NCBI RefSeq assembly: GCF_900102855.1
Contig: NZ_FMWD01000008.1
Span: 62,001 to 126,000, forward strand
Direction of reading: 5' to 3'
Length of the DNA: 64,000 nt
Source of the DNA: Thiohalomonas denitrificans
GTDB lineage: Bacteria > Pseudomonadota > Gammaproteobacteria > Thiohalomonadales > Thiohalomonadaceae
The notes beneath the pieces were generated by a model that did not search any database, was not told where the DNA came from, and saw nothing but the letters and a program-made list of their open reading frames with translations. The translations under genes and the position numbers were made by a program. Below, piece after piece: positions 19,981 to 29,205 of this stretch; position 1 is the first letter of the stretch; every line of letters begins with the position of its first letter.

Positions 19981-20463
19981 ATGAAACAAGACGTTTTCGA
20001 GATTCTTCTGTATCTATTCGAAAACTATGTCTACGACGATGACGGCGATCTTGAGGCGGATCGTGAAACCCTTCGTAGCGAACTGACGCAGGCCGGTTTT
20101 CGCCAGAGCGAAATCGGCAAGGCGTTCGACTGGCTGGAAGGCCTGGCAACGATGCAGGACAGTCCGGATTCCTACCCGCTGGCCAACCAGCAGTCGGTGC
20201 GTATCTACTCCGACCCGGAATGTGAGCGGCTGGACAGCGAGTGCCGGGGTTTTCTACTGTTCCTCGAACAGATGGGTGTCCTCGATCATGGCACGCGGGA
20301 GATGGTCATTGACCGGGTGATGGCCCTGGATAGTGATGACAGCGATCTCGATCAACTCAAGTGGGTCGTGCTGATGGTGCTGTTCAACCAGCCCGGCCAG
20401 GAGGCCGCCGTGGCCTGGATGGAAGATCTGGTGCTGGATGAAATGGCGGGCTTGCTGCACTAG
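19981..20463 (+). CDS. smg: Smg protein (DUF494)
   Basis: Conserved small acidic cytoplasmic protein, 160 aa, always near dprA/topA in gammaproteobacteria. Its function is not established. It starts MKQDVFEILLYLFENY and contains the typical ELTQAGFRQSEIGKAFDWLEGL and CRGFLLFLEQMGVL segments. ATG 19981 lies one base after the dprA stop with GAGAG upstream, indicating coupling. Confidence 0.93.
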   Translation: MKQDVFEILLYLFENYVYDDDGDLEADRETLRSELTQAGFRQSEIGKAFDWLEGLATMQDSPDSYPLANQQSVRIYSDPECERLDSECRGFLLFLEQMGVLDHGTREMVIDRVMALDSDDSDLDQLKWVVLMVLFNQPGQEAAVAWMEDLVLDEMAGLLH

Positions 20464-20485
20464 ACTCCGTCGTTGGGATCTGCTT

Positions 20486-20511
20486 GCAATGCCCGCTGCC
20501 GCGGGCATTGC
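20486..20511 (+). terminator. Hairpin terminator after smg
   Basis: GCAATGCCCGC (20486-20496) and GCGGGCATTGC (20501-20511) form an 11-bp stem with a 4-base loop, followed by TGTTT. It likely ends the dprA-smg transcript. Confidence 0.65.
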
Positions 20512-20613
20512 TGTTTAGGGCTCAAGGAAATCCCGGTTGGGTTCAGCAAGCCCCGAGAGGAAAGAAGCGAACTTCCCGGCCGTATCGGATCACTAAGGGC
20601 AACAACAGCCTCG

Positions 20614-20633
20614 GCCCGGCGGGAGCGCCGGGC
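20614..20633 (+). promoter_or_regulatory. Hairpin in the topA leader
   Basis: GCCCGGCG (20614-20621), loop GGAG, CGCCGGGC (20626-20633), ending 21 bases before the topA ATG. It could limit or time translation initiation. There is no T-tract, so it is not a standard terminator. Confidence 0.35.
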
Positions 20634-20654
20634 TCTCTATAACGAGCGAACCGT

Positions 20655-22985
20655 ATGACCAAAAACCTGGTAATCGTTGAATCGCCGGCCAAGGCGAAGA
20701 CCATCAAGAAATACCTGGGCAAGGACTTCGAGGTCCTGGCCTCGTATGGGCACGTGCGCGATCTGCTGCCGAAGGAGGGGGCGGTCGACCCCGAGCACGA
20801 CTTTGCCATGCGCTATCAGGTGATCGACCGAAACGCCAAGCATGTCGATGCCATCGCCAAGGCCCTTAAAAAGGCCGATGCGCTCTATCTTGCGACTGAC
20901 CCGGATCGCGAGGGCGAGGCCATTTCCTGGCACCTGTATGAACTACTGAAAGAGCGCAAGCTGCTCAAGGATAAGGAAGTGGGCCGGGTGGTCTTCAACG
21001 AGATCACCAAGGGCGCCGTTCGGGATGCCGTCGCGCATCCGCGGGAGCTCTCCCTCGATTTAATCAATGCCCAGCAGGCGCGCCGTGCGCTGGATTATCT
21101 GGTGGGTTTCAATCTCTCGCCGCTGCTGTGGAAGAAAATCCGCCGCGGTCTCTCCGCAGGCCGGGTGCAGAGTCCCGCATTACGGATGATCGTCGAGCGC
21201 GAAGAGGAGATCGAACGCTTCCAGTCCCGGGAGTACTGGAGCCTGGAGGCCGACGTCTCCAGCAAGGGCCAGAATTTCGCCGCCAAGCTCACCCACTACG
21301 CGGGCGAAAAGCTCGGCCAGTTCAGTGTCGAGGATGGTGACACCGCTCACGATTGGGAAAGAAACCTGCTGAAGGCCGCCGACGGTCGGTTGACCGTCGA
21401 AAAGGTGGAGAAGAAGCAGCGCCGCCGTAATCCCGCCGCGCCCTTCACCACCTCGACGCTCCAGCAGGAGGCCTCGCGCAAGCTGGGTTTTACCGCCCAG
21501 CGCACCATGCGTACGGCCCAGCAACTGTACGAGGGTATTGACCTCGGCGGCGAAACGGTGGGTCTGATCACCTATATGCGTACCGACTCGGTCAATCTCG
21601 CCCAGGAAGCGATTGGGGAGATCCGCGACTTCATCGGCCAGCGCTACGGCTCGGATAACATTCCCAAGGAGCCGCGGCTCTTCAAGACCAAGGCCAAGAA
21701 TGCCCAGGAGGCGCATGAGGCGATTCGCCCTACCGGTATCACCCACGTGCCCGAGTCCATCAAGGGCTATCTCTCCAAGGACCAGGCCAAGCTCTACGAA
21801 CTGATCTGGAAACGCACTGTGGCCTGTCAGATGGTTCACGCGACCATCGATACCGTGGGTGTGAATCTGGTCTGCGGCGAAGGCAATGTATTCCGCGCCA
21901 ACGGCTCGACGGTGGTGAATCCGGGGTTCATGGCCGTCTACCAGGAAAGCGTGGACGACCGGAAGGAAAAGGAGGAGGACAGCAAGCTCCTGCCTCCGCT
22001 GCTGGAGGGCGAAAAGGTCGATCTGCTCGGTATCCGTCCCGAGCAGCACTTTACCGAACCACCCCCGCGCTATACCGAGGCAAGCCTAGTCAAGACCCTG
22101 GAGGAGCACGGCATCGGCCGGCCCTCCACCTACGCCTCGATCATCTCCACCCTGCAGCAGCGCGAATACGTGGAGATGGACAAGAAGCGTTTCATTCCCA
22201 CGGATGTGGGCCGGGTGGTGAACAAGTTCCTTACTCAGCACTTCACCAATTATGTGGATTACGATTTCACAGCGAAACTGGAGGATGAGCTGGACGCCAT
22301 CTCGCGCGGCGAAGCGGAATGGGTGCCCATCATGCGCCGTTTCTGGAAACCGTTTCACGAGCTGGTGGAGGACAAGGAGAAGAGCGTTCAGCGCAAGGAT
22401 GTGACCCAGGAAGAGCTGGACGAGAAGTGCCCCAAGTGCAGTCAGCCGCTCTCCATTCGTCTGGGACGCCGCGGGCGCTTCATTGGCTGTACTGCCTATC
22501 CCGAGTGCGATTACACCCGTAATCTGGGTGAGAGTGCCGATCAGGCCGCTAGCGAGCCCGAGAAGGTGGAGGGGCGGACCTGCCCCAAATGCGATTCGGA
22601 GCTGATCATCCGTTCCGGACGCTACGGCAAGTTCATCGGCTGTTCGAGTTACCCCAAGTGCCGTTATATCGAGCCGCTGGAGAAACCGGCCGACACCGGC
22701 GTCGAGTGCCCCGAGTGTCACAAGGGTTCACTGCTGGAGCGGCGCTCGCGTAGTGGCAAGACCTTTTACTCCTGCTCCCGTTATCCCGACTGCAGCTATG
22801 CGGTGTGGAACCCTCCGGTGGCCGAAGCCTGCCCCAAGTGCCACTGGCCGGTACTGACCATCAAGACCACCAAGCGGCGGGGTACCGAAAAGGTTTGTCC
22901 GCGCAAGGAGTGCGACTTCGCCGAACCGGTGGAAGAGAAGGATGAGGAGCCGGCGGAGGATGAGCAGCGCAAGGCAGCCAACTGA
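20655..22985 (+). CDS. topA: DNA topoisomerase I
   Basis: Type IA topoisomerase relaxing negative supercoils, 776 aa. The Toprim domain has LVIVESPAKAKTIKKYLG and DPDREGEAISWH. The active-site tyrosine lies in GLITYMRTDS (about residue 300). Four C-terminal Cys4 zinc-ribbon units are visible (CPKC/CPEC pairs from about residue 593 onward), the last with CPRKEC. It is slightly shorter than the E. coli enzyme (865 aa). Confidence 0.98.
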   Translation: MTKNLVIVESPAKAKTIKKYLGKDFEVLASYGHVRDLLPKEGAVDPEHDFAMRYQVIDRNAKHVDAIAKALKKADALYLATDPDREGEAISWHLYELLKERKLLKDKEVGRVVFNEITKGAVRDAVAHPRELSLDLINAQQARRALDYLVGFNLSPLLWKKIRRGLSAGRVQSPALRMIVEREEEIERFQSREYWSLEADVSSKGQNFAAKLTHYAGEKLGQFSVEDGDTAHDWERNLLKAADGRLTVEKVEKKQRRRNPAAPFTTSTLQQEASRKLGFTAQRTMRTAQQLYEGIDLGGETVGLITYMRTDSVNLAQEAIGEIRDFIGQRYGSDNIPKEPRLFKTKAKNAQEAHEAIRPTGITHVPESIKGYLSKDQAKLYELIWKRTVACQMVHATIDTVGVNLVCGEGNVFRANGSTVVNPGFMAVYQESVDDRKEKEEDSKLLPPLLEGEKVDLLGIRPEQHFTEPPPRYTEASLVKTLEEHGIGRPSTYASIISTLQQREYVEMDKKRFIPTDVGRVVNKFLTQHFTNYVDYDFTAKLEDELDAISRGEAEWVPIMRRFWKPFHELVEDKEKSVQRKDVTQEELDEKCPKCSQPLSIRLGRRGRFIGCTAYPECDYTRNLGESADQAASEPEKVEGRTCPKCDSELIIRSGRYGKFIGCSSYPKCRYIEPLEKPADTGVECPECHKGSLLERRSRSGKTFYSCSRYPDCSYAVWNPPVAEACPKCHWPVLTIKTTKRRGTEKVCPRKECDFAEPVEEKDEEPAEDEQRKAAN

Positions 22986-22992
22986 TTTTTTG

Positions 22993-23103
22993 CACCACAG
23001 AGGCGCAGAGTACGCAGAGAATTGATGCCGGAAGGTGAGCGGCTCCCGGCGTTCGGTGACCATCCGGCTGATTCTTTAGGGTCTTCAGTGTTCTCAGTGG
23101 TGA
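22993..23103. repeat. Nested-palindrome repeat family (locus B)
   Basis: Left arm ACCACAGAGGCGCAGAG and right arm CTTCAGTGTTCTCAGTGGT enclose about 65 bases. Only the CACAGAG module is present. It separates topA from tsaC. Confidence 0.7.
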
Positions 23104-23122
23104 TTTAGAAAAGAGGCTTCAG

Positions 23123-23686
23123 GTGAGATCCCCAAGTGCCCACCGGCTGCGAATGGCGCGCAGGGTCCTGCAATCCGGCGGCGTCATTGCCTACCCGACC
23201 GAAGGAGTCTGGGGACTCGGCTGTGATCCGGCCAATTCATCTGCCGTCGAAGCCATTTTCCGTCTCAAGGGTCGTGCCGCGGCGAAGGGCCTGATTCTGG
23301 TCGCAGCCGAATTCCGTCAACTCGAGCCCTGGCTGGCGCCGCTGGACCCGGAGTCCCGATCGCGTGTGCTCCCAAGCTGGCCGGGGCCGGTTACCTGGCT
23401 GCTGCCGGCGCGACCCTCGGTCCCCTCCTGGCTACGGGGGCGACACGCGACGCTGGCGGTTCGTGTCTCCGACCATCCGGTGGTCCAGTCCCTGTGCAGG
23501 ACCGCGGGGATGCCGCTGGTCTCGACAAGCGCCAATCGCAGCGGCGGCCACCCCGCCGTCAGTGCCTTCGAGGTGCGGCGTATCTTCGGCAAGGATATTG
23601 ATTTGATCGTCACCGGTGAGTTGGGCGGGCGCAGGCGGCCCAGTGAGATCCGCGACCTTTCCGGTCGGGTCCTTCGTCCCGGGTGA
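23123..23686 (+). CDS. tsaC: Threonylcarbamoyl-AMP synthase (Sua5/YrdC family)
   Basis: Makes threonylcarbamoyl-AMP from Thr, bicarbonate and ATP for the t6A37 modification of tRNAs, 187 aa (single YrdC domain). [17 protein letters not shown] (about 19-35), [15 protein letters not shown] and the STSANRSGG motif (about 138-146) are seen. GTG 23123 is the start; CTTCAGGTGAG gives a weak ribosome-binding site overlapping it. It is followed by a repeat and then hemF, the usual neighbour. Confidence 0.94.
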   Translation: MRSPSAHRLRMARRVLQSGGVIAYPTEGVWGLGCDPANSSAVEAIFRLKGRAAAKGLILVAAEFRQLEPWLAPLDPESRSRVLPSWPGPVTWLLPARPSVPSWLRGRHATLAVRVSDHPVVQSLCRTAGMPLVSTSANRSGGHPAVSAFEVRRIFGKDIDLIVTGELGGRRRPSEIRDLSGRVLRPG

Positions 23687-23696
23687 TGGGTGGATC

Positions 23697-23850
23697 AACC
23701 ACGGAGGACACAGAGGAATACGTATTGCACTCTCGGCAACTGCTCCATGCGTTGCTCTACCTCCTGCATCTGACCCACATGGACGTGGGGAATGCAGAAG
23801 AATTGCAGGGAGCAATCCCTGCCATGCAGTCGTGTGCGCTCTGTGGTTTT
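23697..23850. repeat. Nested-palindrome repeat family (locus C)
   Basis: Left arm AACCACGGAGGACACAGAGG at 23697-23716 and right arm TGTGCGCTCTGTGGTTTT ending at 23850. The intervening 116 bases are not recognised as a gene. It sits between tsaC and hemF, and an open frame in phase with hemF crosses it. Confidence 0.7.
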
Positions 23851-23886
23851 GCATTATCCTCTCGGACAGTTCCTGGAGATGCCTTG

Positions 23887-24789
23887 ATGATGGAGCGCGA
23901 TTTTTCCACCGTAACCACCCGCTTTACTGCCCTCCAGGACCGGATTACCGATGCACTGGAGGCTCTTGATGGCAGTCGTTTCCGTCGTGACCCCTGGCAG
24001 GGCGGGCCGGGGCGCGGCGAGGCTCGAATCCTCGAGGCCGGCGCGCTGTTTGAAAAGGCGGGGATCAACTTTTCGGAGGTCGGCGGTGATCAACTGCCGG
24101 CGGCCGCGACCCGTGCCCGCCCGGAACTGGCCGGACGCCGTTACCGCGCTGCGGGCGTGTCGCTGGTGGTCCACCCGCGTAATCCGTTCATCCCGACTGC
24201 ACACGCCAATGTGCGCTATTTCGTGGCCGAAGCGGAGGGTGTGGAGCCGGTCTGGTGGTTCGGTGGCGGTTTCGATCTGACGCCTTTCTATCCCTTCCAC
24301 GAGGACGTGGTGCACTGGCACCGCACTGCGCGGGACGCCGTCGCCCCTTTCGGGGAGACGCTCTACCCCCGCTTCAAGGCGGCCTGCGACGACTACTTCT
24401 ACCTGCCCCACCGGGACGAGGCGCGGGGGGTCGGCGGCCTCTTCTTCGATGACTTCAATGAGGGTAGTTTTGACCACGGGCTCGCCCTGGTCTCAGCGGT
24501 GGCCGAGGGGTTTATCCATGGCTATGTTCCCATCGTCGAACGGCGCACCGATACCCCCTACGGCGAGCGGGAACGGCAGTTTCAACTCTATCGCCGGGGC
24601 CGTTATGTCGAATTCAATCTGGTGTGGGATCGCGGCACGCTGTTCGGCCTGCAGAGCGGTGGCCGCACCGAATCCATCCTGATGTCACTGCCACCGCTGG
24701 CCGCCTGGCGCTATGACTGGGCGCCGGAGGCCTCGAGCGAGGAGGCGCGCCTGGCGGAATTCCTGCGTCCCCGTGACTGGCTGGATTGA
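23887..24789 (+). CDS. hemF: Oxygen-dependent coproporphyrinogen-III oxidase
   Basis: Converts coproporphyrinogen III to protoporphyrinogen IX with O2 in heme synthesis, 300 aa. It has the active-site and dimer segments [29 protein letters not shown] and [17 protein letters not shown] 23887 (MMERDF) matches the family start. The frame stays open 204 bases further upstream through a repeat, but that part looks like noise. Heme supply fits the cytochrome-rich neighbourhood. Confidence 0.97.
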   Translation: MMERDFSTVTTRFTALQDRITDALEALDGSRFRRDPWQGGPGRGEARILEAGALFEKAGINFSEVGGDQLPAAATRARPELAGRRYRAAGVSLVVHPRNPFIPTAHANVRYFVAEAEGVEPVWWFGGGFDLTPFYPFHEDVVHWHRTARDAVAPFGETLYPRFKAACDDYFYLPHRDEARGVGGLFFDDFNEGSFDHGLALVSAVAEGFIHGYVPIVERRTDTPYGERERQFQLYRRGRYVEFNLVWDRGTLFGLQSGGRTESILMSLPPLAAWRYDWAPEASSEEARLAEFLRPRDWLD

Positions 24790-24913
24790 GATCAGCGATG
24801 GCTTCCGCTCTTTCACGCCCAGAAGGATGGGCGCTTGTGGAGTGATGCAATCGGTCTCCGCCCTCGGCCGACAGCGTCGGCGCGCGGGTTAGACTCTGAT
24901 ACCATCCGCCTCC

Positions 24914-27076
24914 ATGGACGTTTCTGACCTGATCGACCCTCTCAACGAGGCCCAGCGCGAGGCAGTCTGCGCACCGGCGGGCAACCTCCTGGTGTTGGCC
25001 GGCGCCGGCAGCGGCAAGACCCGTGTGCTGACACACCGCATCGCCTGGCTGATCCGCACCGAAGGCGTCTCTCCCTTCGGTATCCTTGCAGTGACCTTCA
25101 CCAACAAGGCGGCCCGGGAGATGCGTGGCCGGATAGAGTCCCTGCTGCAAATGCCGGCCGGCGGTATGTGGGTGGGTACCTTCCACGGTATCGCCCATCG
25201 TCTGTTGCGCCAGCACTGGCGGGAGGCGGACCTGCCCCAGAGCTTCCAGATCCTCGACTCGGACGACCAGTACCGCATGGTGCGCCGCGTGCTGCGTGAG
25301 CTGCAGCTCGATGAGACCAACTGGCCGCCGAGGCAGGCGCAGTGGTTCATCAATGGCCGCAAGGATGAAGGTCTGCGGCCTGAACATGTGGATCCCCAGG
25401 GTAATCCGGTGCAGATGCAGCTGGTACGCATCTACCAGGCCTATGAGCAGGCGTGCCAGCGCGGCGGTGTAGTGGATTTCGCCGAACTGCTACTGCGGGC
25501 TCATGAGTTGTGGCGCGACCGGCCGGACTTGCTGGCCCACTACCGAGAGCGGTTCCGGCATATCCTGGTGGATGAGTTTCAGGATACCAACGCCATTCAG
25601 TACGCCTGGATCCGGCTGCTCGCCGGTGATTCCGGCCAGGTCTTCGTAGTAGGGGATGACGACCAGTCCATCTACGGCTGGCGTGGCGCCCGGGTGGAGA
25701 ATATTCATCAGTTCCGCCGGGATTTCCCCAATGTGAAACTCATTCGCCTGGAACAGAACTATCGCTCTACCGGCACCATCCTGTCCGCCGCCAACGGCAT
25801 CATTGCCCACAACGCCGACCGGCTCGGCAAGGAGCTGTGGACCGCGGGGGAAAAGGGGGACCCGGTACGCATCTACGGGGCCTTCAACGAAATTGAAGAG
25901 GCCCGCTTCGTGGTGGACCGTATCCGCACCTGGAACCGGGAGGGCGGGGCGCGCTCCGAGGTGGCGATCCTCTACCGTTCCAACGCCCAGTCGCGGGTGC
26001 TCGAAGAGGCCCTCATGCAGGCGGCGGTGCCGTACCGGGTCTATGGCGGCCTGCGCTTTTTCGACCGCGCCGAGATCAAGGACGCGCTTGCCTACCTGCG
26101 CCTTATCGTCAACCGTGGCGATGATCCCTCCTTCGAACGGGTGGTCAATACCCCCACCCGCGGCATCGGCGATCGCACCGTGCAGGCCATCCGGGAGCAT
26201 GCCGCCGCCCATCAGCAGCCCCTATGGCAGGCAGCTATGGAAGTGGCCGAGGGTACCGGGCTTCCGGCCCGGGCGCGCAACGCCGTGCGGGCCTTTCTGG
26301 AGCTGGTCGAGCGTCTCGCAGAAGAGACGGAGATGCTCGAACTGCATGACACCTTCGAGCATGCGGTGACGCGAAGCGGCCTCATCGAGCACTGCAAAAA
26401 GGAGAAGGGCGAGCGCGGACAGGCGCGTATCGAAAACCTCGAGGAGCTGGTCAACGCTGCGCGCCAGTTCGAATTCGACGAGGAGCAGCACGAAGGGATG
26501 AGCGCCCTTTCGGCATTTCTCGCCCACGCCGCCCTGGAGGCAGGCGAAGGCCAGGCGGACGAGTGGGAGGATTCGGTGCAGCTGATGACCCTGCACTCCG
26601 CCAAGGGACTGGAATTCCCCCTGGTGTTCGTCTGCGGCATGGAGGAGGGGCTGTTCCCCCATCGTATGTCCGTGGAGGAGCCCGGCCGGCTCGAGGAGGA
26701 GCGCCGCCTCTGCTATGTCGGCATGACCCGTGCCATGCGCCAGCTCTACCTTACCTATGCCGAGGTGCGCCGCCTCTATGGGAAGGAAAACTACACCCGC
26801 CCCTCCCGCTTCCTGCGTGAGCTGCCGCCGGAATTCGTCGAGGAGATCCGTCTGCGCGGAATGGGCGCGGCCATGCCCTCGCCGTCGCGCCGCGCTGAAC
26901 CGACGGAAACCGCCGACGGACTCGGTCTGGGTCAGCGGGTCACCCATCGCAAGTTCGGCGAAGGCGTGATCCTCGCCCTGGAGGGCCAGGGCGCCCAGGC
27001 CCGCGTCCAGGTCGCCTTCGACGATGTGGGCACCAAATGGCTGGTGCTCAGCTACGCCAACCTCGAAGCTGTATGA
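24914..27076 (+). CDS. uvrD: UvrD/Rep-type DNA helicase II
   Basis: Superfamily 1 3'-5' helicase of mismatch and nucleotide-excision repair, 720 aa. Motif I is LAGAGSGKT, Ia VTFTNKAAREM, II VDEFQDTN, III VVGDDDQSIYGWRGA, IV EQNYRST, V LMTLHSAKGLEFPLVF and VI YVGMTRAM. The C-terminus has the UvrD RNA-polymerase-binding Tudor-like domain (GQRVTHRKFGEGVIL, about residue 675), which favours UvrD over Rep. Confidence 0.97.
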   Translation: MDVSDLIDPLNEAQREAVCAPAGNLLVLAGAGSGKTRVLTHRIAWLIRTEGVSPFGILAVTFTNKAAREMRGRIESLLQMPAGGMWVGTFHGIAHRLLRQHWREADLPQSFQILDSDDQYRMVRRVLRELQLDETNWPPRQAQWFINGRKDEGLRPEHVDPQGNPVQMQLVRIYQAYEQACQRGGVVDFAELLLRAHELWRDRPDLLAHYRERFRHILVDEFQDTNAIQYAWIRLLAGDSGQVFVVGDDDQSIYGWRGARVENIHQFRRDFPNVKLIRLEQNYRSTGTILSAANGIIAHNADRLGKELWTAGEKGDPVRIYGAFNEIEEARFVVDRIRTWNREGGARSEVAILYRSNAQSRVLEEALMQAAVPYRVYGGLRFFDRAEIKDALAYLRLIVNRGDDPSFERVVNTPTRGIGDRTVQAIREHAAAHQQPLWQAAMEVAEGTGLPARARNAVRAFLELVERLAEETEMLELHDTFEHAVTRSGLIEHCKKEKGERGQARIENLEELVNAARQFEFDEEQHEGMSALSAFLAHAALEAGEGQADEWEDSVQLMTLHSAKGLEFPLVFVCGMEEGLFPHRMSVEEPGRLEEERRLCYVGMTRAMRQLYLTYAEVRRLYGKENYTRPSRFLRELPPEFVEEIRLRGMGAAMPSPSRRAEPTETADGLGLGQRVTHRKFGEGVILALEGQGAQARVQVAFDDVGTKWLVLSYANLEAV

Positions 27077-27078
27077 AT

Positions 27079-27288
27079 AACCACGGGGGACACCGGGAGC
27101 ACGGGAACATGCTTTTTAACCACAGAGAACACAGAGGAAAAATCATCGAAGCACCAAAGTCCAAAAAGGGTTTACTCAGTGTTCTCGGTGGTTTTCTTTT
27201 TAAAACCCCGTGCACCCCGTGGTTCAATCCCTTTGCGCTCTTCGCGTCTTTGCGGTTAGATCCGACTCTGCGCGTCCGCGGTGACACA
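27079..27288. repeat. Nested-palindrome repeat family (locus D)
   Basis: Outer arms AACCACGGGGGACACCGGG ... CCGTGCACCCCGTGGTT enclose inner arms AACCACAGAGAACACAGAGG ... CAGTGTTCTCGGTGGTTT. A third flavour, CTTCGCGTCTTTGCGGTTAG, follows at about 27240-27260. The whole uvrD-dctP gap is repeat. Confidence 0.85.
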
Positions 27289-27301
27289 TAAAGGAGAAAT
27301 C

Positions 27302-28381
27302 ATGAAGCGTCGCGACTTTATCAAGGGGGTCGGTGTCGGCTCCGTGCTCGCCGGGAGCACATTGGCCGCACCGGCGGTGCATGCCGCCAAGCCGCACAAG
27401 TGGAAGATGGTCACCACCTGGCCGAAGAATTTTCCGGGTATGGGCACCGGCGCCAATAATCTGGCGAAGTTGATCACCGAGATGTCCGGCGGGCGTATCG
27501 AGGTGAAGGTGTATGGCGCCAAGGAGTTGGTGCCGGCTTTCGAGATCTTCGATGCGGTTTCCCGCGGCACGGCGCAGATGGGTCACGGCGCCGCCTATTA
27601 CTGGAAGGGCAAAAGCGAGGCGGCCCAGTTCTTTGCGGCGGTGCCGTTCGGCATGACCGCCCAGGAGATGAATGCCTGGCTCTATCATGGCGGCGGTATG
27701 GCGCTGTGGCAGGAGGTCTATGCACCCTTTGGACTGATCCCCGCCGCGGCCATCAATACCGGTGTGCAGATGGGTGGTTGGTTCAACAAGGAGATCAACT
27801 CCCTCGATGATCTCGAGGGCCTGAAGATGCGTATTCCCGGATTGGGGGGCGAGGTCCTGAAGCGCCTCGGTGGTACGCCGGTCAGCCTCCCCGGCGGTGA
27901 GATCTTCTCATCCCTGAAGTCCGGCGCTATCGACGCGACCGAGTGGGTGGGGCCCTACAACGACCTGGCCTTCGGCCTCCACAAGGCGGCCAAATACTAT
28001 TACTACCCCGGCTGGCATGAGCCGGGCACCGTCCTGGAGTCCTTTATCAACAAGGAGGCATTCGAAGCCCTCTCGGCCGATCTGCAGGCGATTGTCATCA
28101 ACGCATGCAAGGCCTCCAATGTTGACGGCCTGTCGGAATTCACCGCCCGCAACAACGAGGCGCTGGATACCCTGGTCAACCGGCACAAGGTGCAGCTGCG
28201 CCGCTTCCCTGATAGCGTCCTGAAGGAGTTGAAGGGGATCTCCGACGATGTGGTGGCGGAAGTCGCCGCCAGGGACCCCCTGTCGAAAAAGGTCTACGAC
28301 TCCTTCCGGACTTTCCGCGACCAGGTCGTGGCCTGGCACGACGTGTCGGAGCGCGCCTACCTGAATGCGCGCGCCCTCTGA
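27302..28381 (+). CDS. TRAP transporter substrate-binding protein, DctP family
   Basis: Periplasmic solute receptor of a TRAP transporter, 359 aa. The N-terminus MKRRDFIKGVGVGS is a twin-arginine signal ending in VHA|AKPHKW. The mature protein has FKMVTTWPKNF-like and GGRIEVKVYGAKELVP segments and the IPGLGGEVLKRLGG/ATEWVGPYND signature of the TakP/2-oxoacid-binding subgroup. AAAGGAGAAATC precedes ATG 27302. The permease genes lie nearby but on the opposite strand, with greB between. Confidence 0.92.
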   Translation: MKRRDFIKGVGVGSVLAGSTLAAPAVHAAKPHKWKMVTTWPKNFPGMGTGANNLAKLITEMSGGRIEVKVYGAKELVPAFEIFDAVSRGTAQMGHGAAYYWKGKSEAAQFFAAVPFGMTAQEMNAWLYHGGGMALWQEVYAPFGLIPAAAINTGVQMGGWFNKEINSLDDLEGLKMRIPGLGGEVLKRLGGTPVSLPGGEIFSSLKSGAIDATEWVGPYNDLAFGLHKAAKYYYYPGWHEPGTVLESFINKEAFEALSADLQAIVINACKASNVDGLSEFTARNNEALDTLVNRHKVQLRRFPDSVLKELKGISDDVVAEVAARDPLSKKVYDSFRTFRDQVVAWHDVSERAYLNARAL

Positions 28382-28384
28382 GGG

Positions 28385-28529
28385 TTAACCACGGGGGACA
28401 CGGGGAGCACGGGGTACACGGGGTGTTAAAAGAAAACCACAGAGGACACGGAGTAAACCCTTTATAAACTTTGGGGTCCTCGGTGTCCTCTGTGGTTAAA
28501 AAGCAGTTCCTCCCGTGTCCCCGTGGTTC
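28385..28529. repeat. Nested-palindrome repeat family (locus E)
   Basis: The clearest copy. Outer arms TTAACCACGGGGGACACGG ... CCGTGTCCCCGTGGTT; inner arms AACCACAGAGGACACGGAG ... CGGTGTCCTCTGTGGTT. It lies between the convergent dctP and greB genes, and the greB reading frame runs into it. Confidence 0.9.
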
Positions 28530-29032
28530 AAGCCTTTTCGTTCGTAGCTCACCCCCACTATCCAGTAGGTCGCCTCGCCCTCGGGAAGCCGGACAGTCAC
28601 TTCGTCGTCGAGGGCCTTTCCTAGCAGGGCGCGCGCCACGGGGGCATCGACACTGATGTAGCGGGGATCGGCGTCGAATTCGTCGGGGCCGACGATGCGG
28701 TACGGGTGCTCCTCGCCCGCATCATCCTCCAGCGTCACCCGGGCGCCGAAGAAGACCCGGTTCCGATCGGAGGGGATAGTGTCGACGATTTGCAGATCCG
28801 GAAGCCGCTTCTGCAGATAGCGAATGCGCCCGTCGATGCCCCGCAACTCCTTTTTGCGATAGATGTACTCGGCATTCTCCGAGCGGTCTCCTTCGGCCGC
28901 TGCTGCGGAGAGCGCCTTGACCACGTCATGGCGCCGCGCCCACAGCGCCCTCAGCTCCGCTTCCAGTCTGGCGTAGCCCTCCGGGGTGATGTACTTCGAA
29001 CCGGGTTCTCGCGGTGGTCGCCAGCGTCCCAT
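28496..29032 (-). CDS. greB: Transcription elongation factor GreB with repeat-derived C-terminal tail
   Basis: Stimulates RNA polymerase transcript cleavage after backtracking, 178 aa. The N-terminal coiled coil has [16 protein letters not shown] and the GreB-type tip [17 protein letters not shown]. The C-terminal FKBP-like domain ends with [11 protein letters not shown] 29032 follows GGAGGGTCG and gives [16 protein letters not shown]. The last about 14 residues ([13 protein letters not shown]) are translated from the repeat at 28385-28529, replacing the usual end. Confidence 0.94.
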   Translation of the reverse strand: MGRWRPPREPGSKYITPEGYARLEAELRALWARRHDVVKALSAAAAEGDRSENAEYIYRKKELRGIDGRIRYLQKRLPDLQIVDTIPSDRNRVFFGARVTLEDDAGEEHPYRIVGPDEFDADPRYISVDAPVARALLGKALDDEVTVRLPEGEATYWIVGVSYERKGLNHGDTGGTAF

Positions 29033-29052
29033 CGACCCTCCTTCCAAAGAGT

Positions 29053-29198
29053 AAACCACGGGGTGCACGGGGAACACGAGGCTGCTCTTAACCACAGAGG
29101 ACACAGAGAACCCGTTTGATCCCGAAACTCTGTGTGCTCAGTGCCCTCTGTGGTTAAAAAAGTGGGTTACCCCGTGAACCCGTGTCCCCCGTGGTTAA
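29053..29198. repeat. Nested-palindrome repeat family (locus F)
   Basis: Outer arms AACCACGGGGTGCACGGGG ... CCGTGTCCCCCGTGGTTAA; inner arms TTAACCACAGAGGACACAG ... GTGCCCTCTGTGGTTAAA. It separates dctM from greB (both minus strand). Confidence 0.9.
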
Positions 29199-29205
29199 AT
29201 CCGAT

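Noticed and set aside
23683-23886. N-terminal extension of HemF through the repeat
   Set aside because: The extra residues are encoded by the CACAGAG-type repeat and do not resemble HemF; ATG 23887 gives the normal family start.
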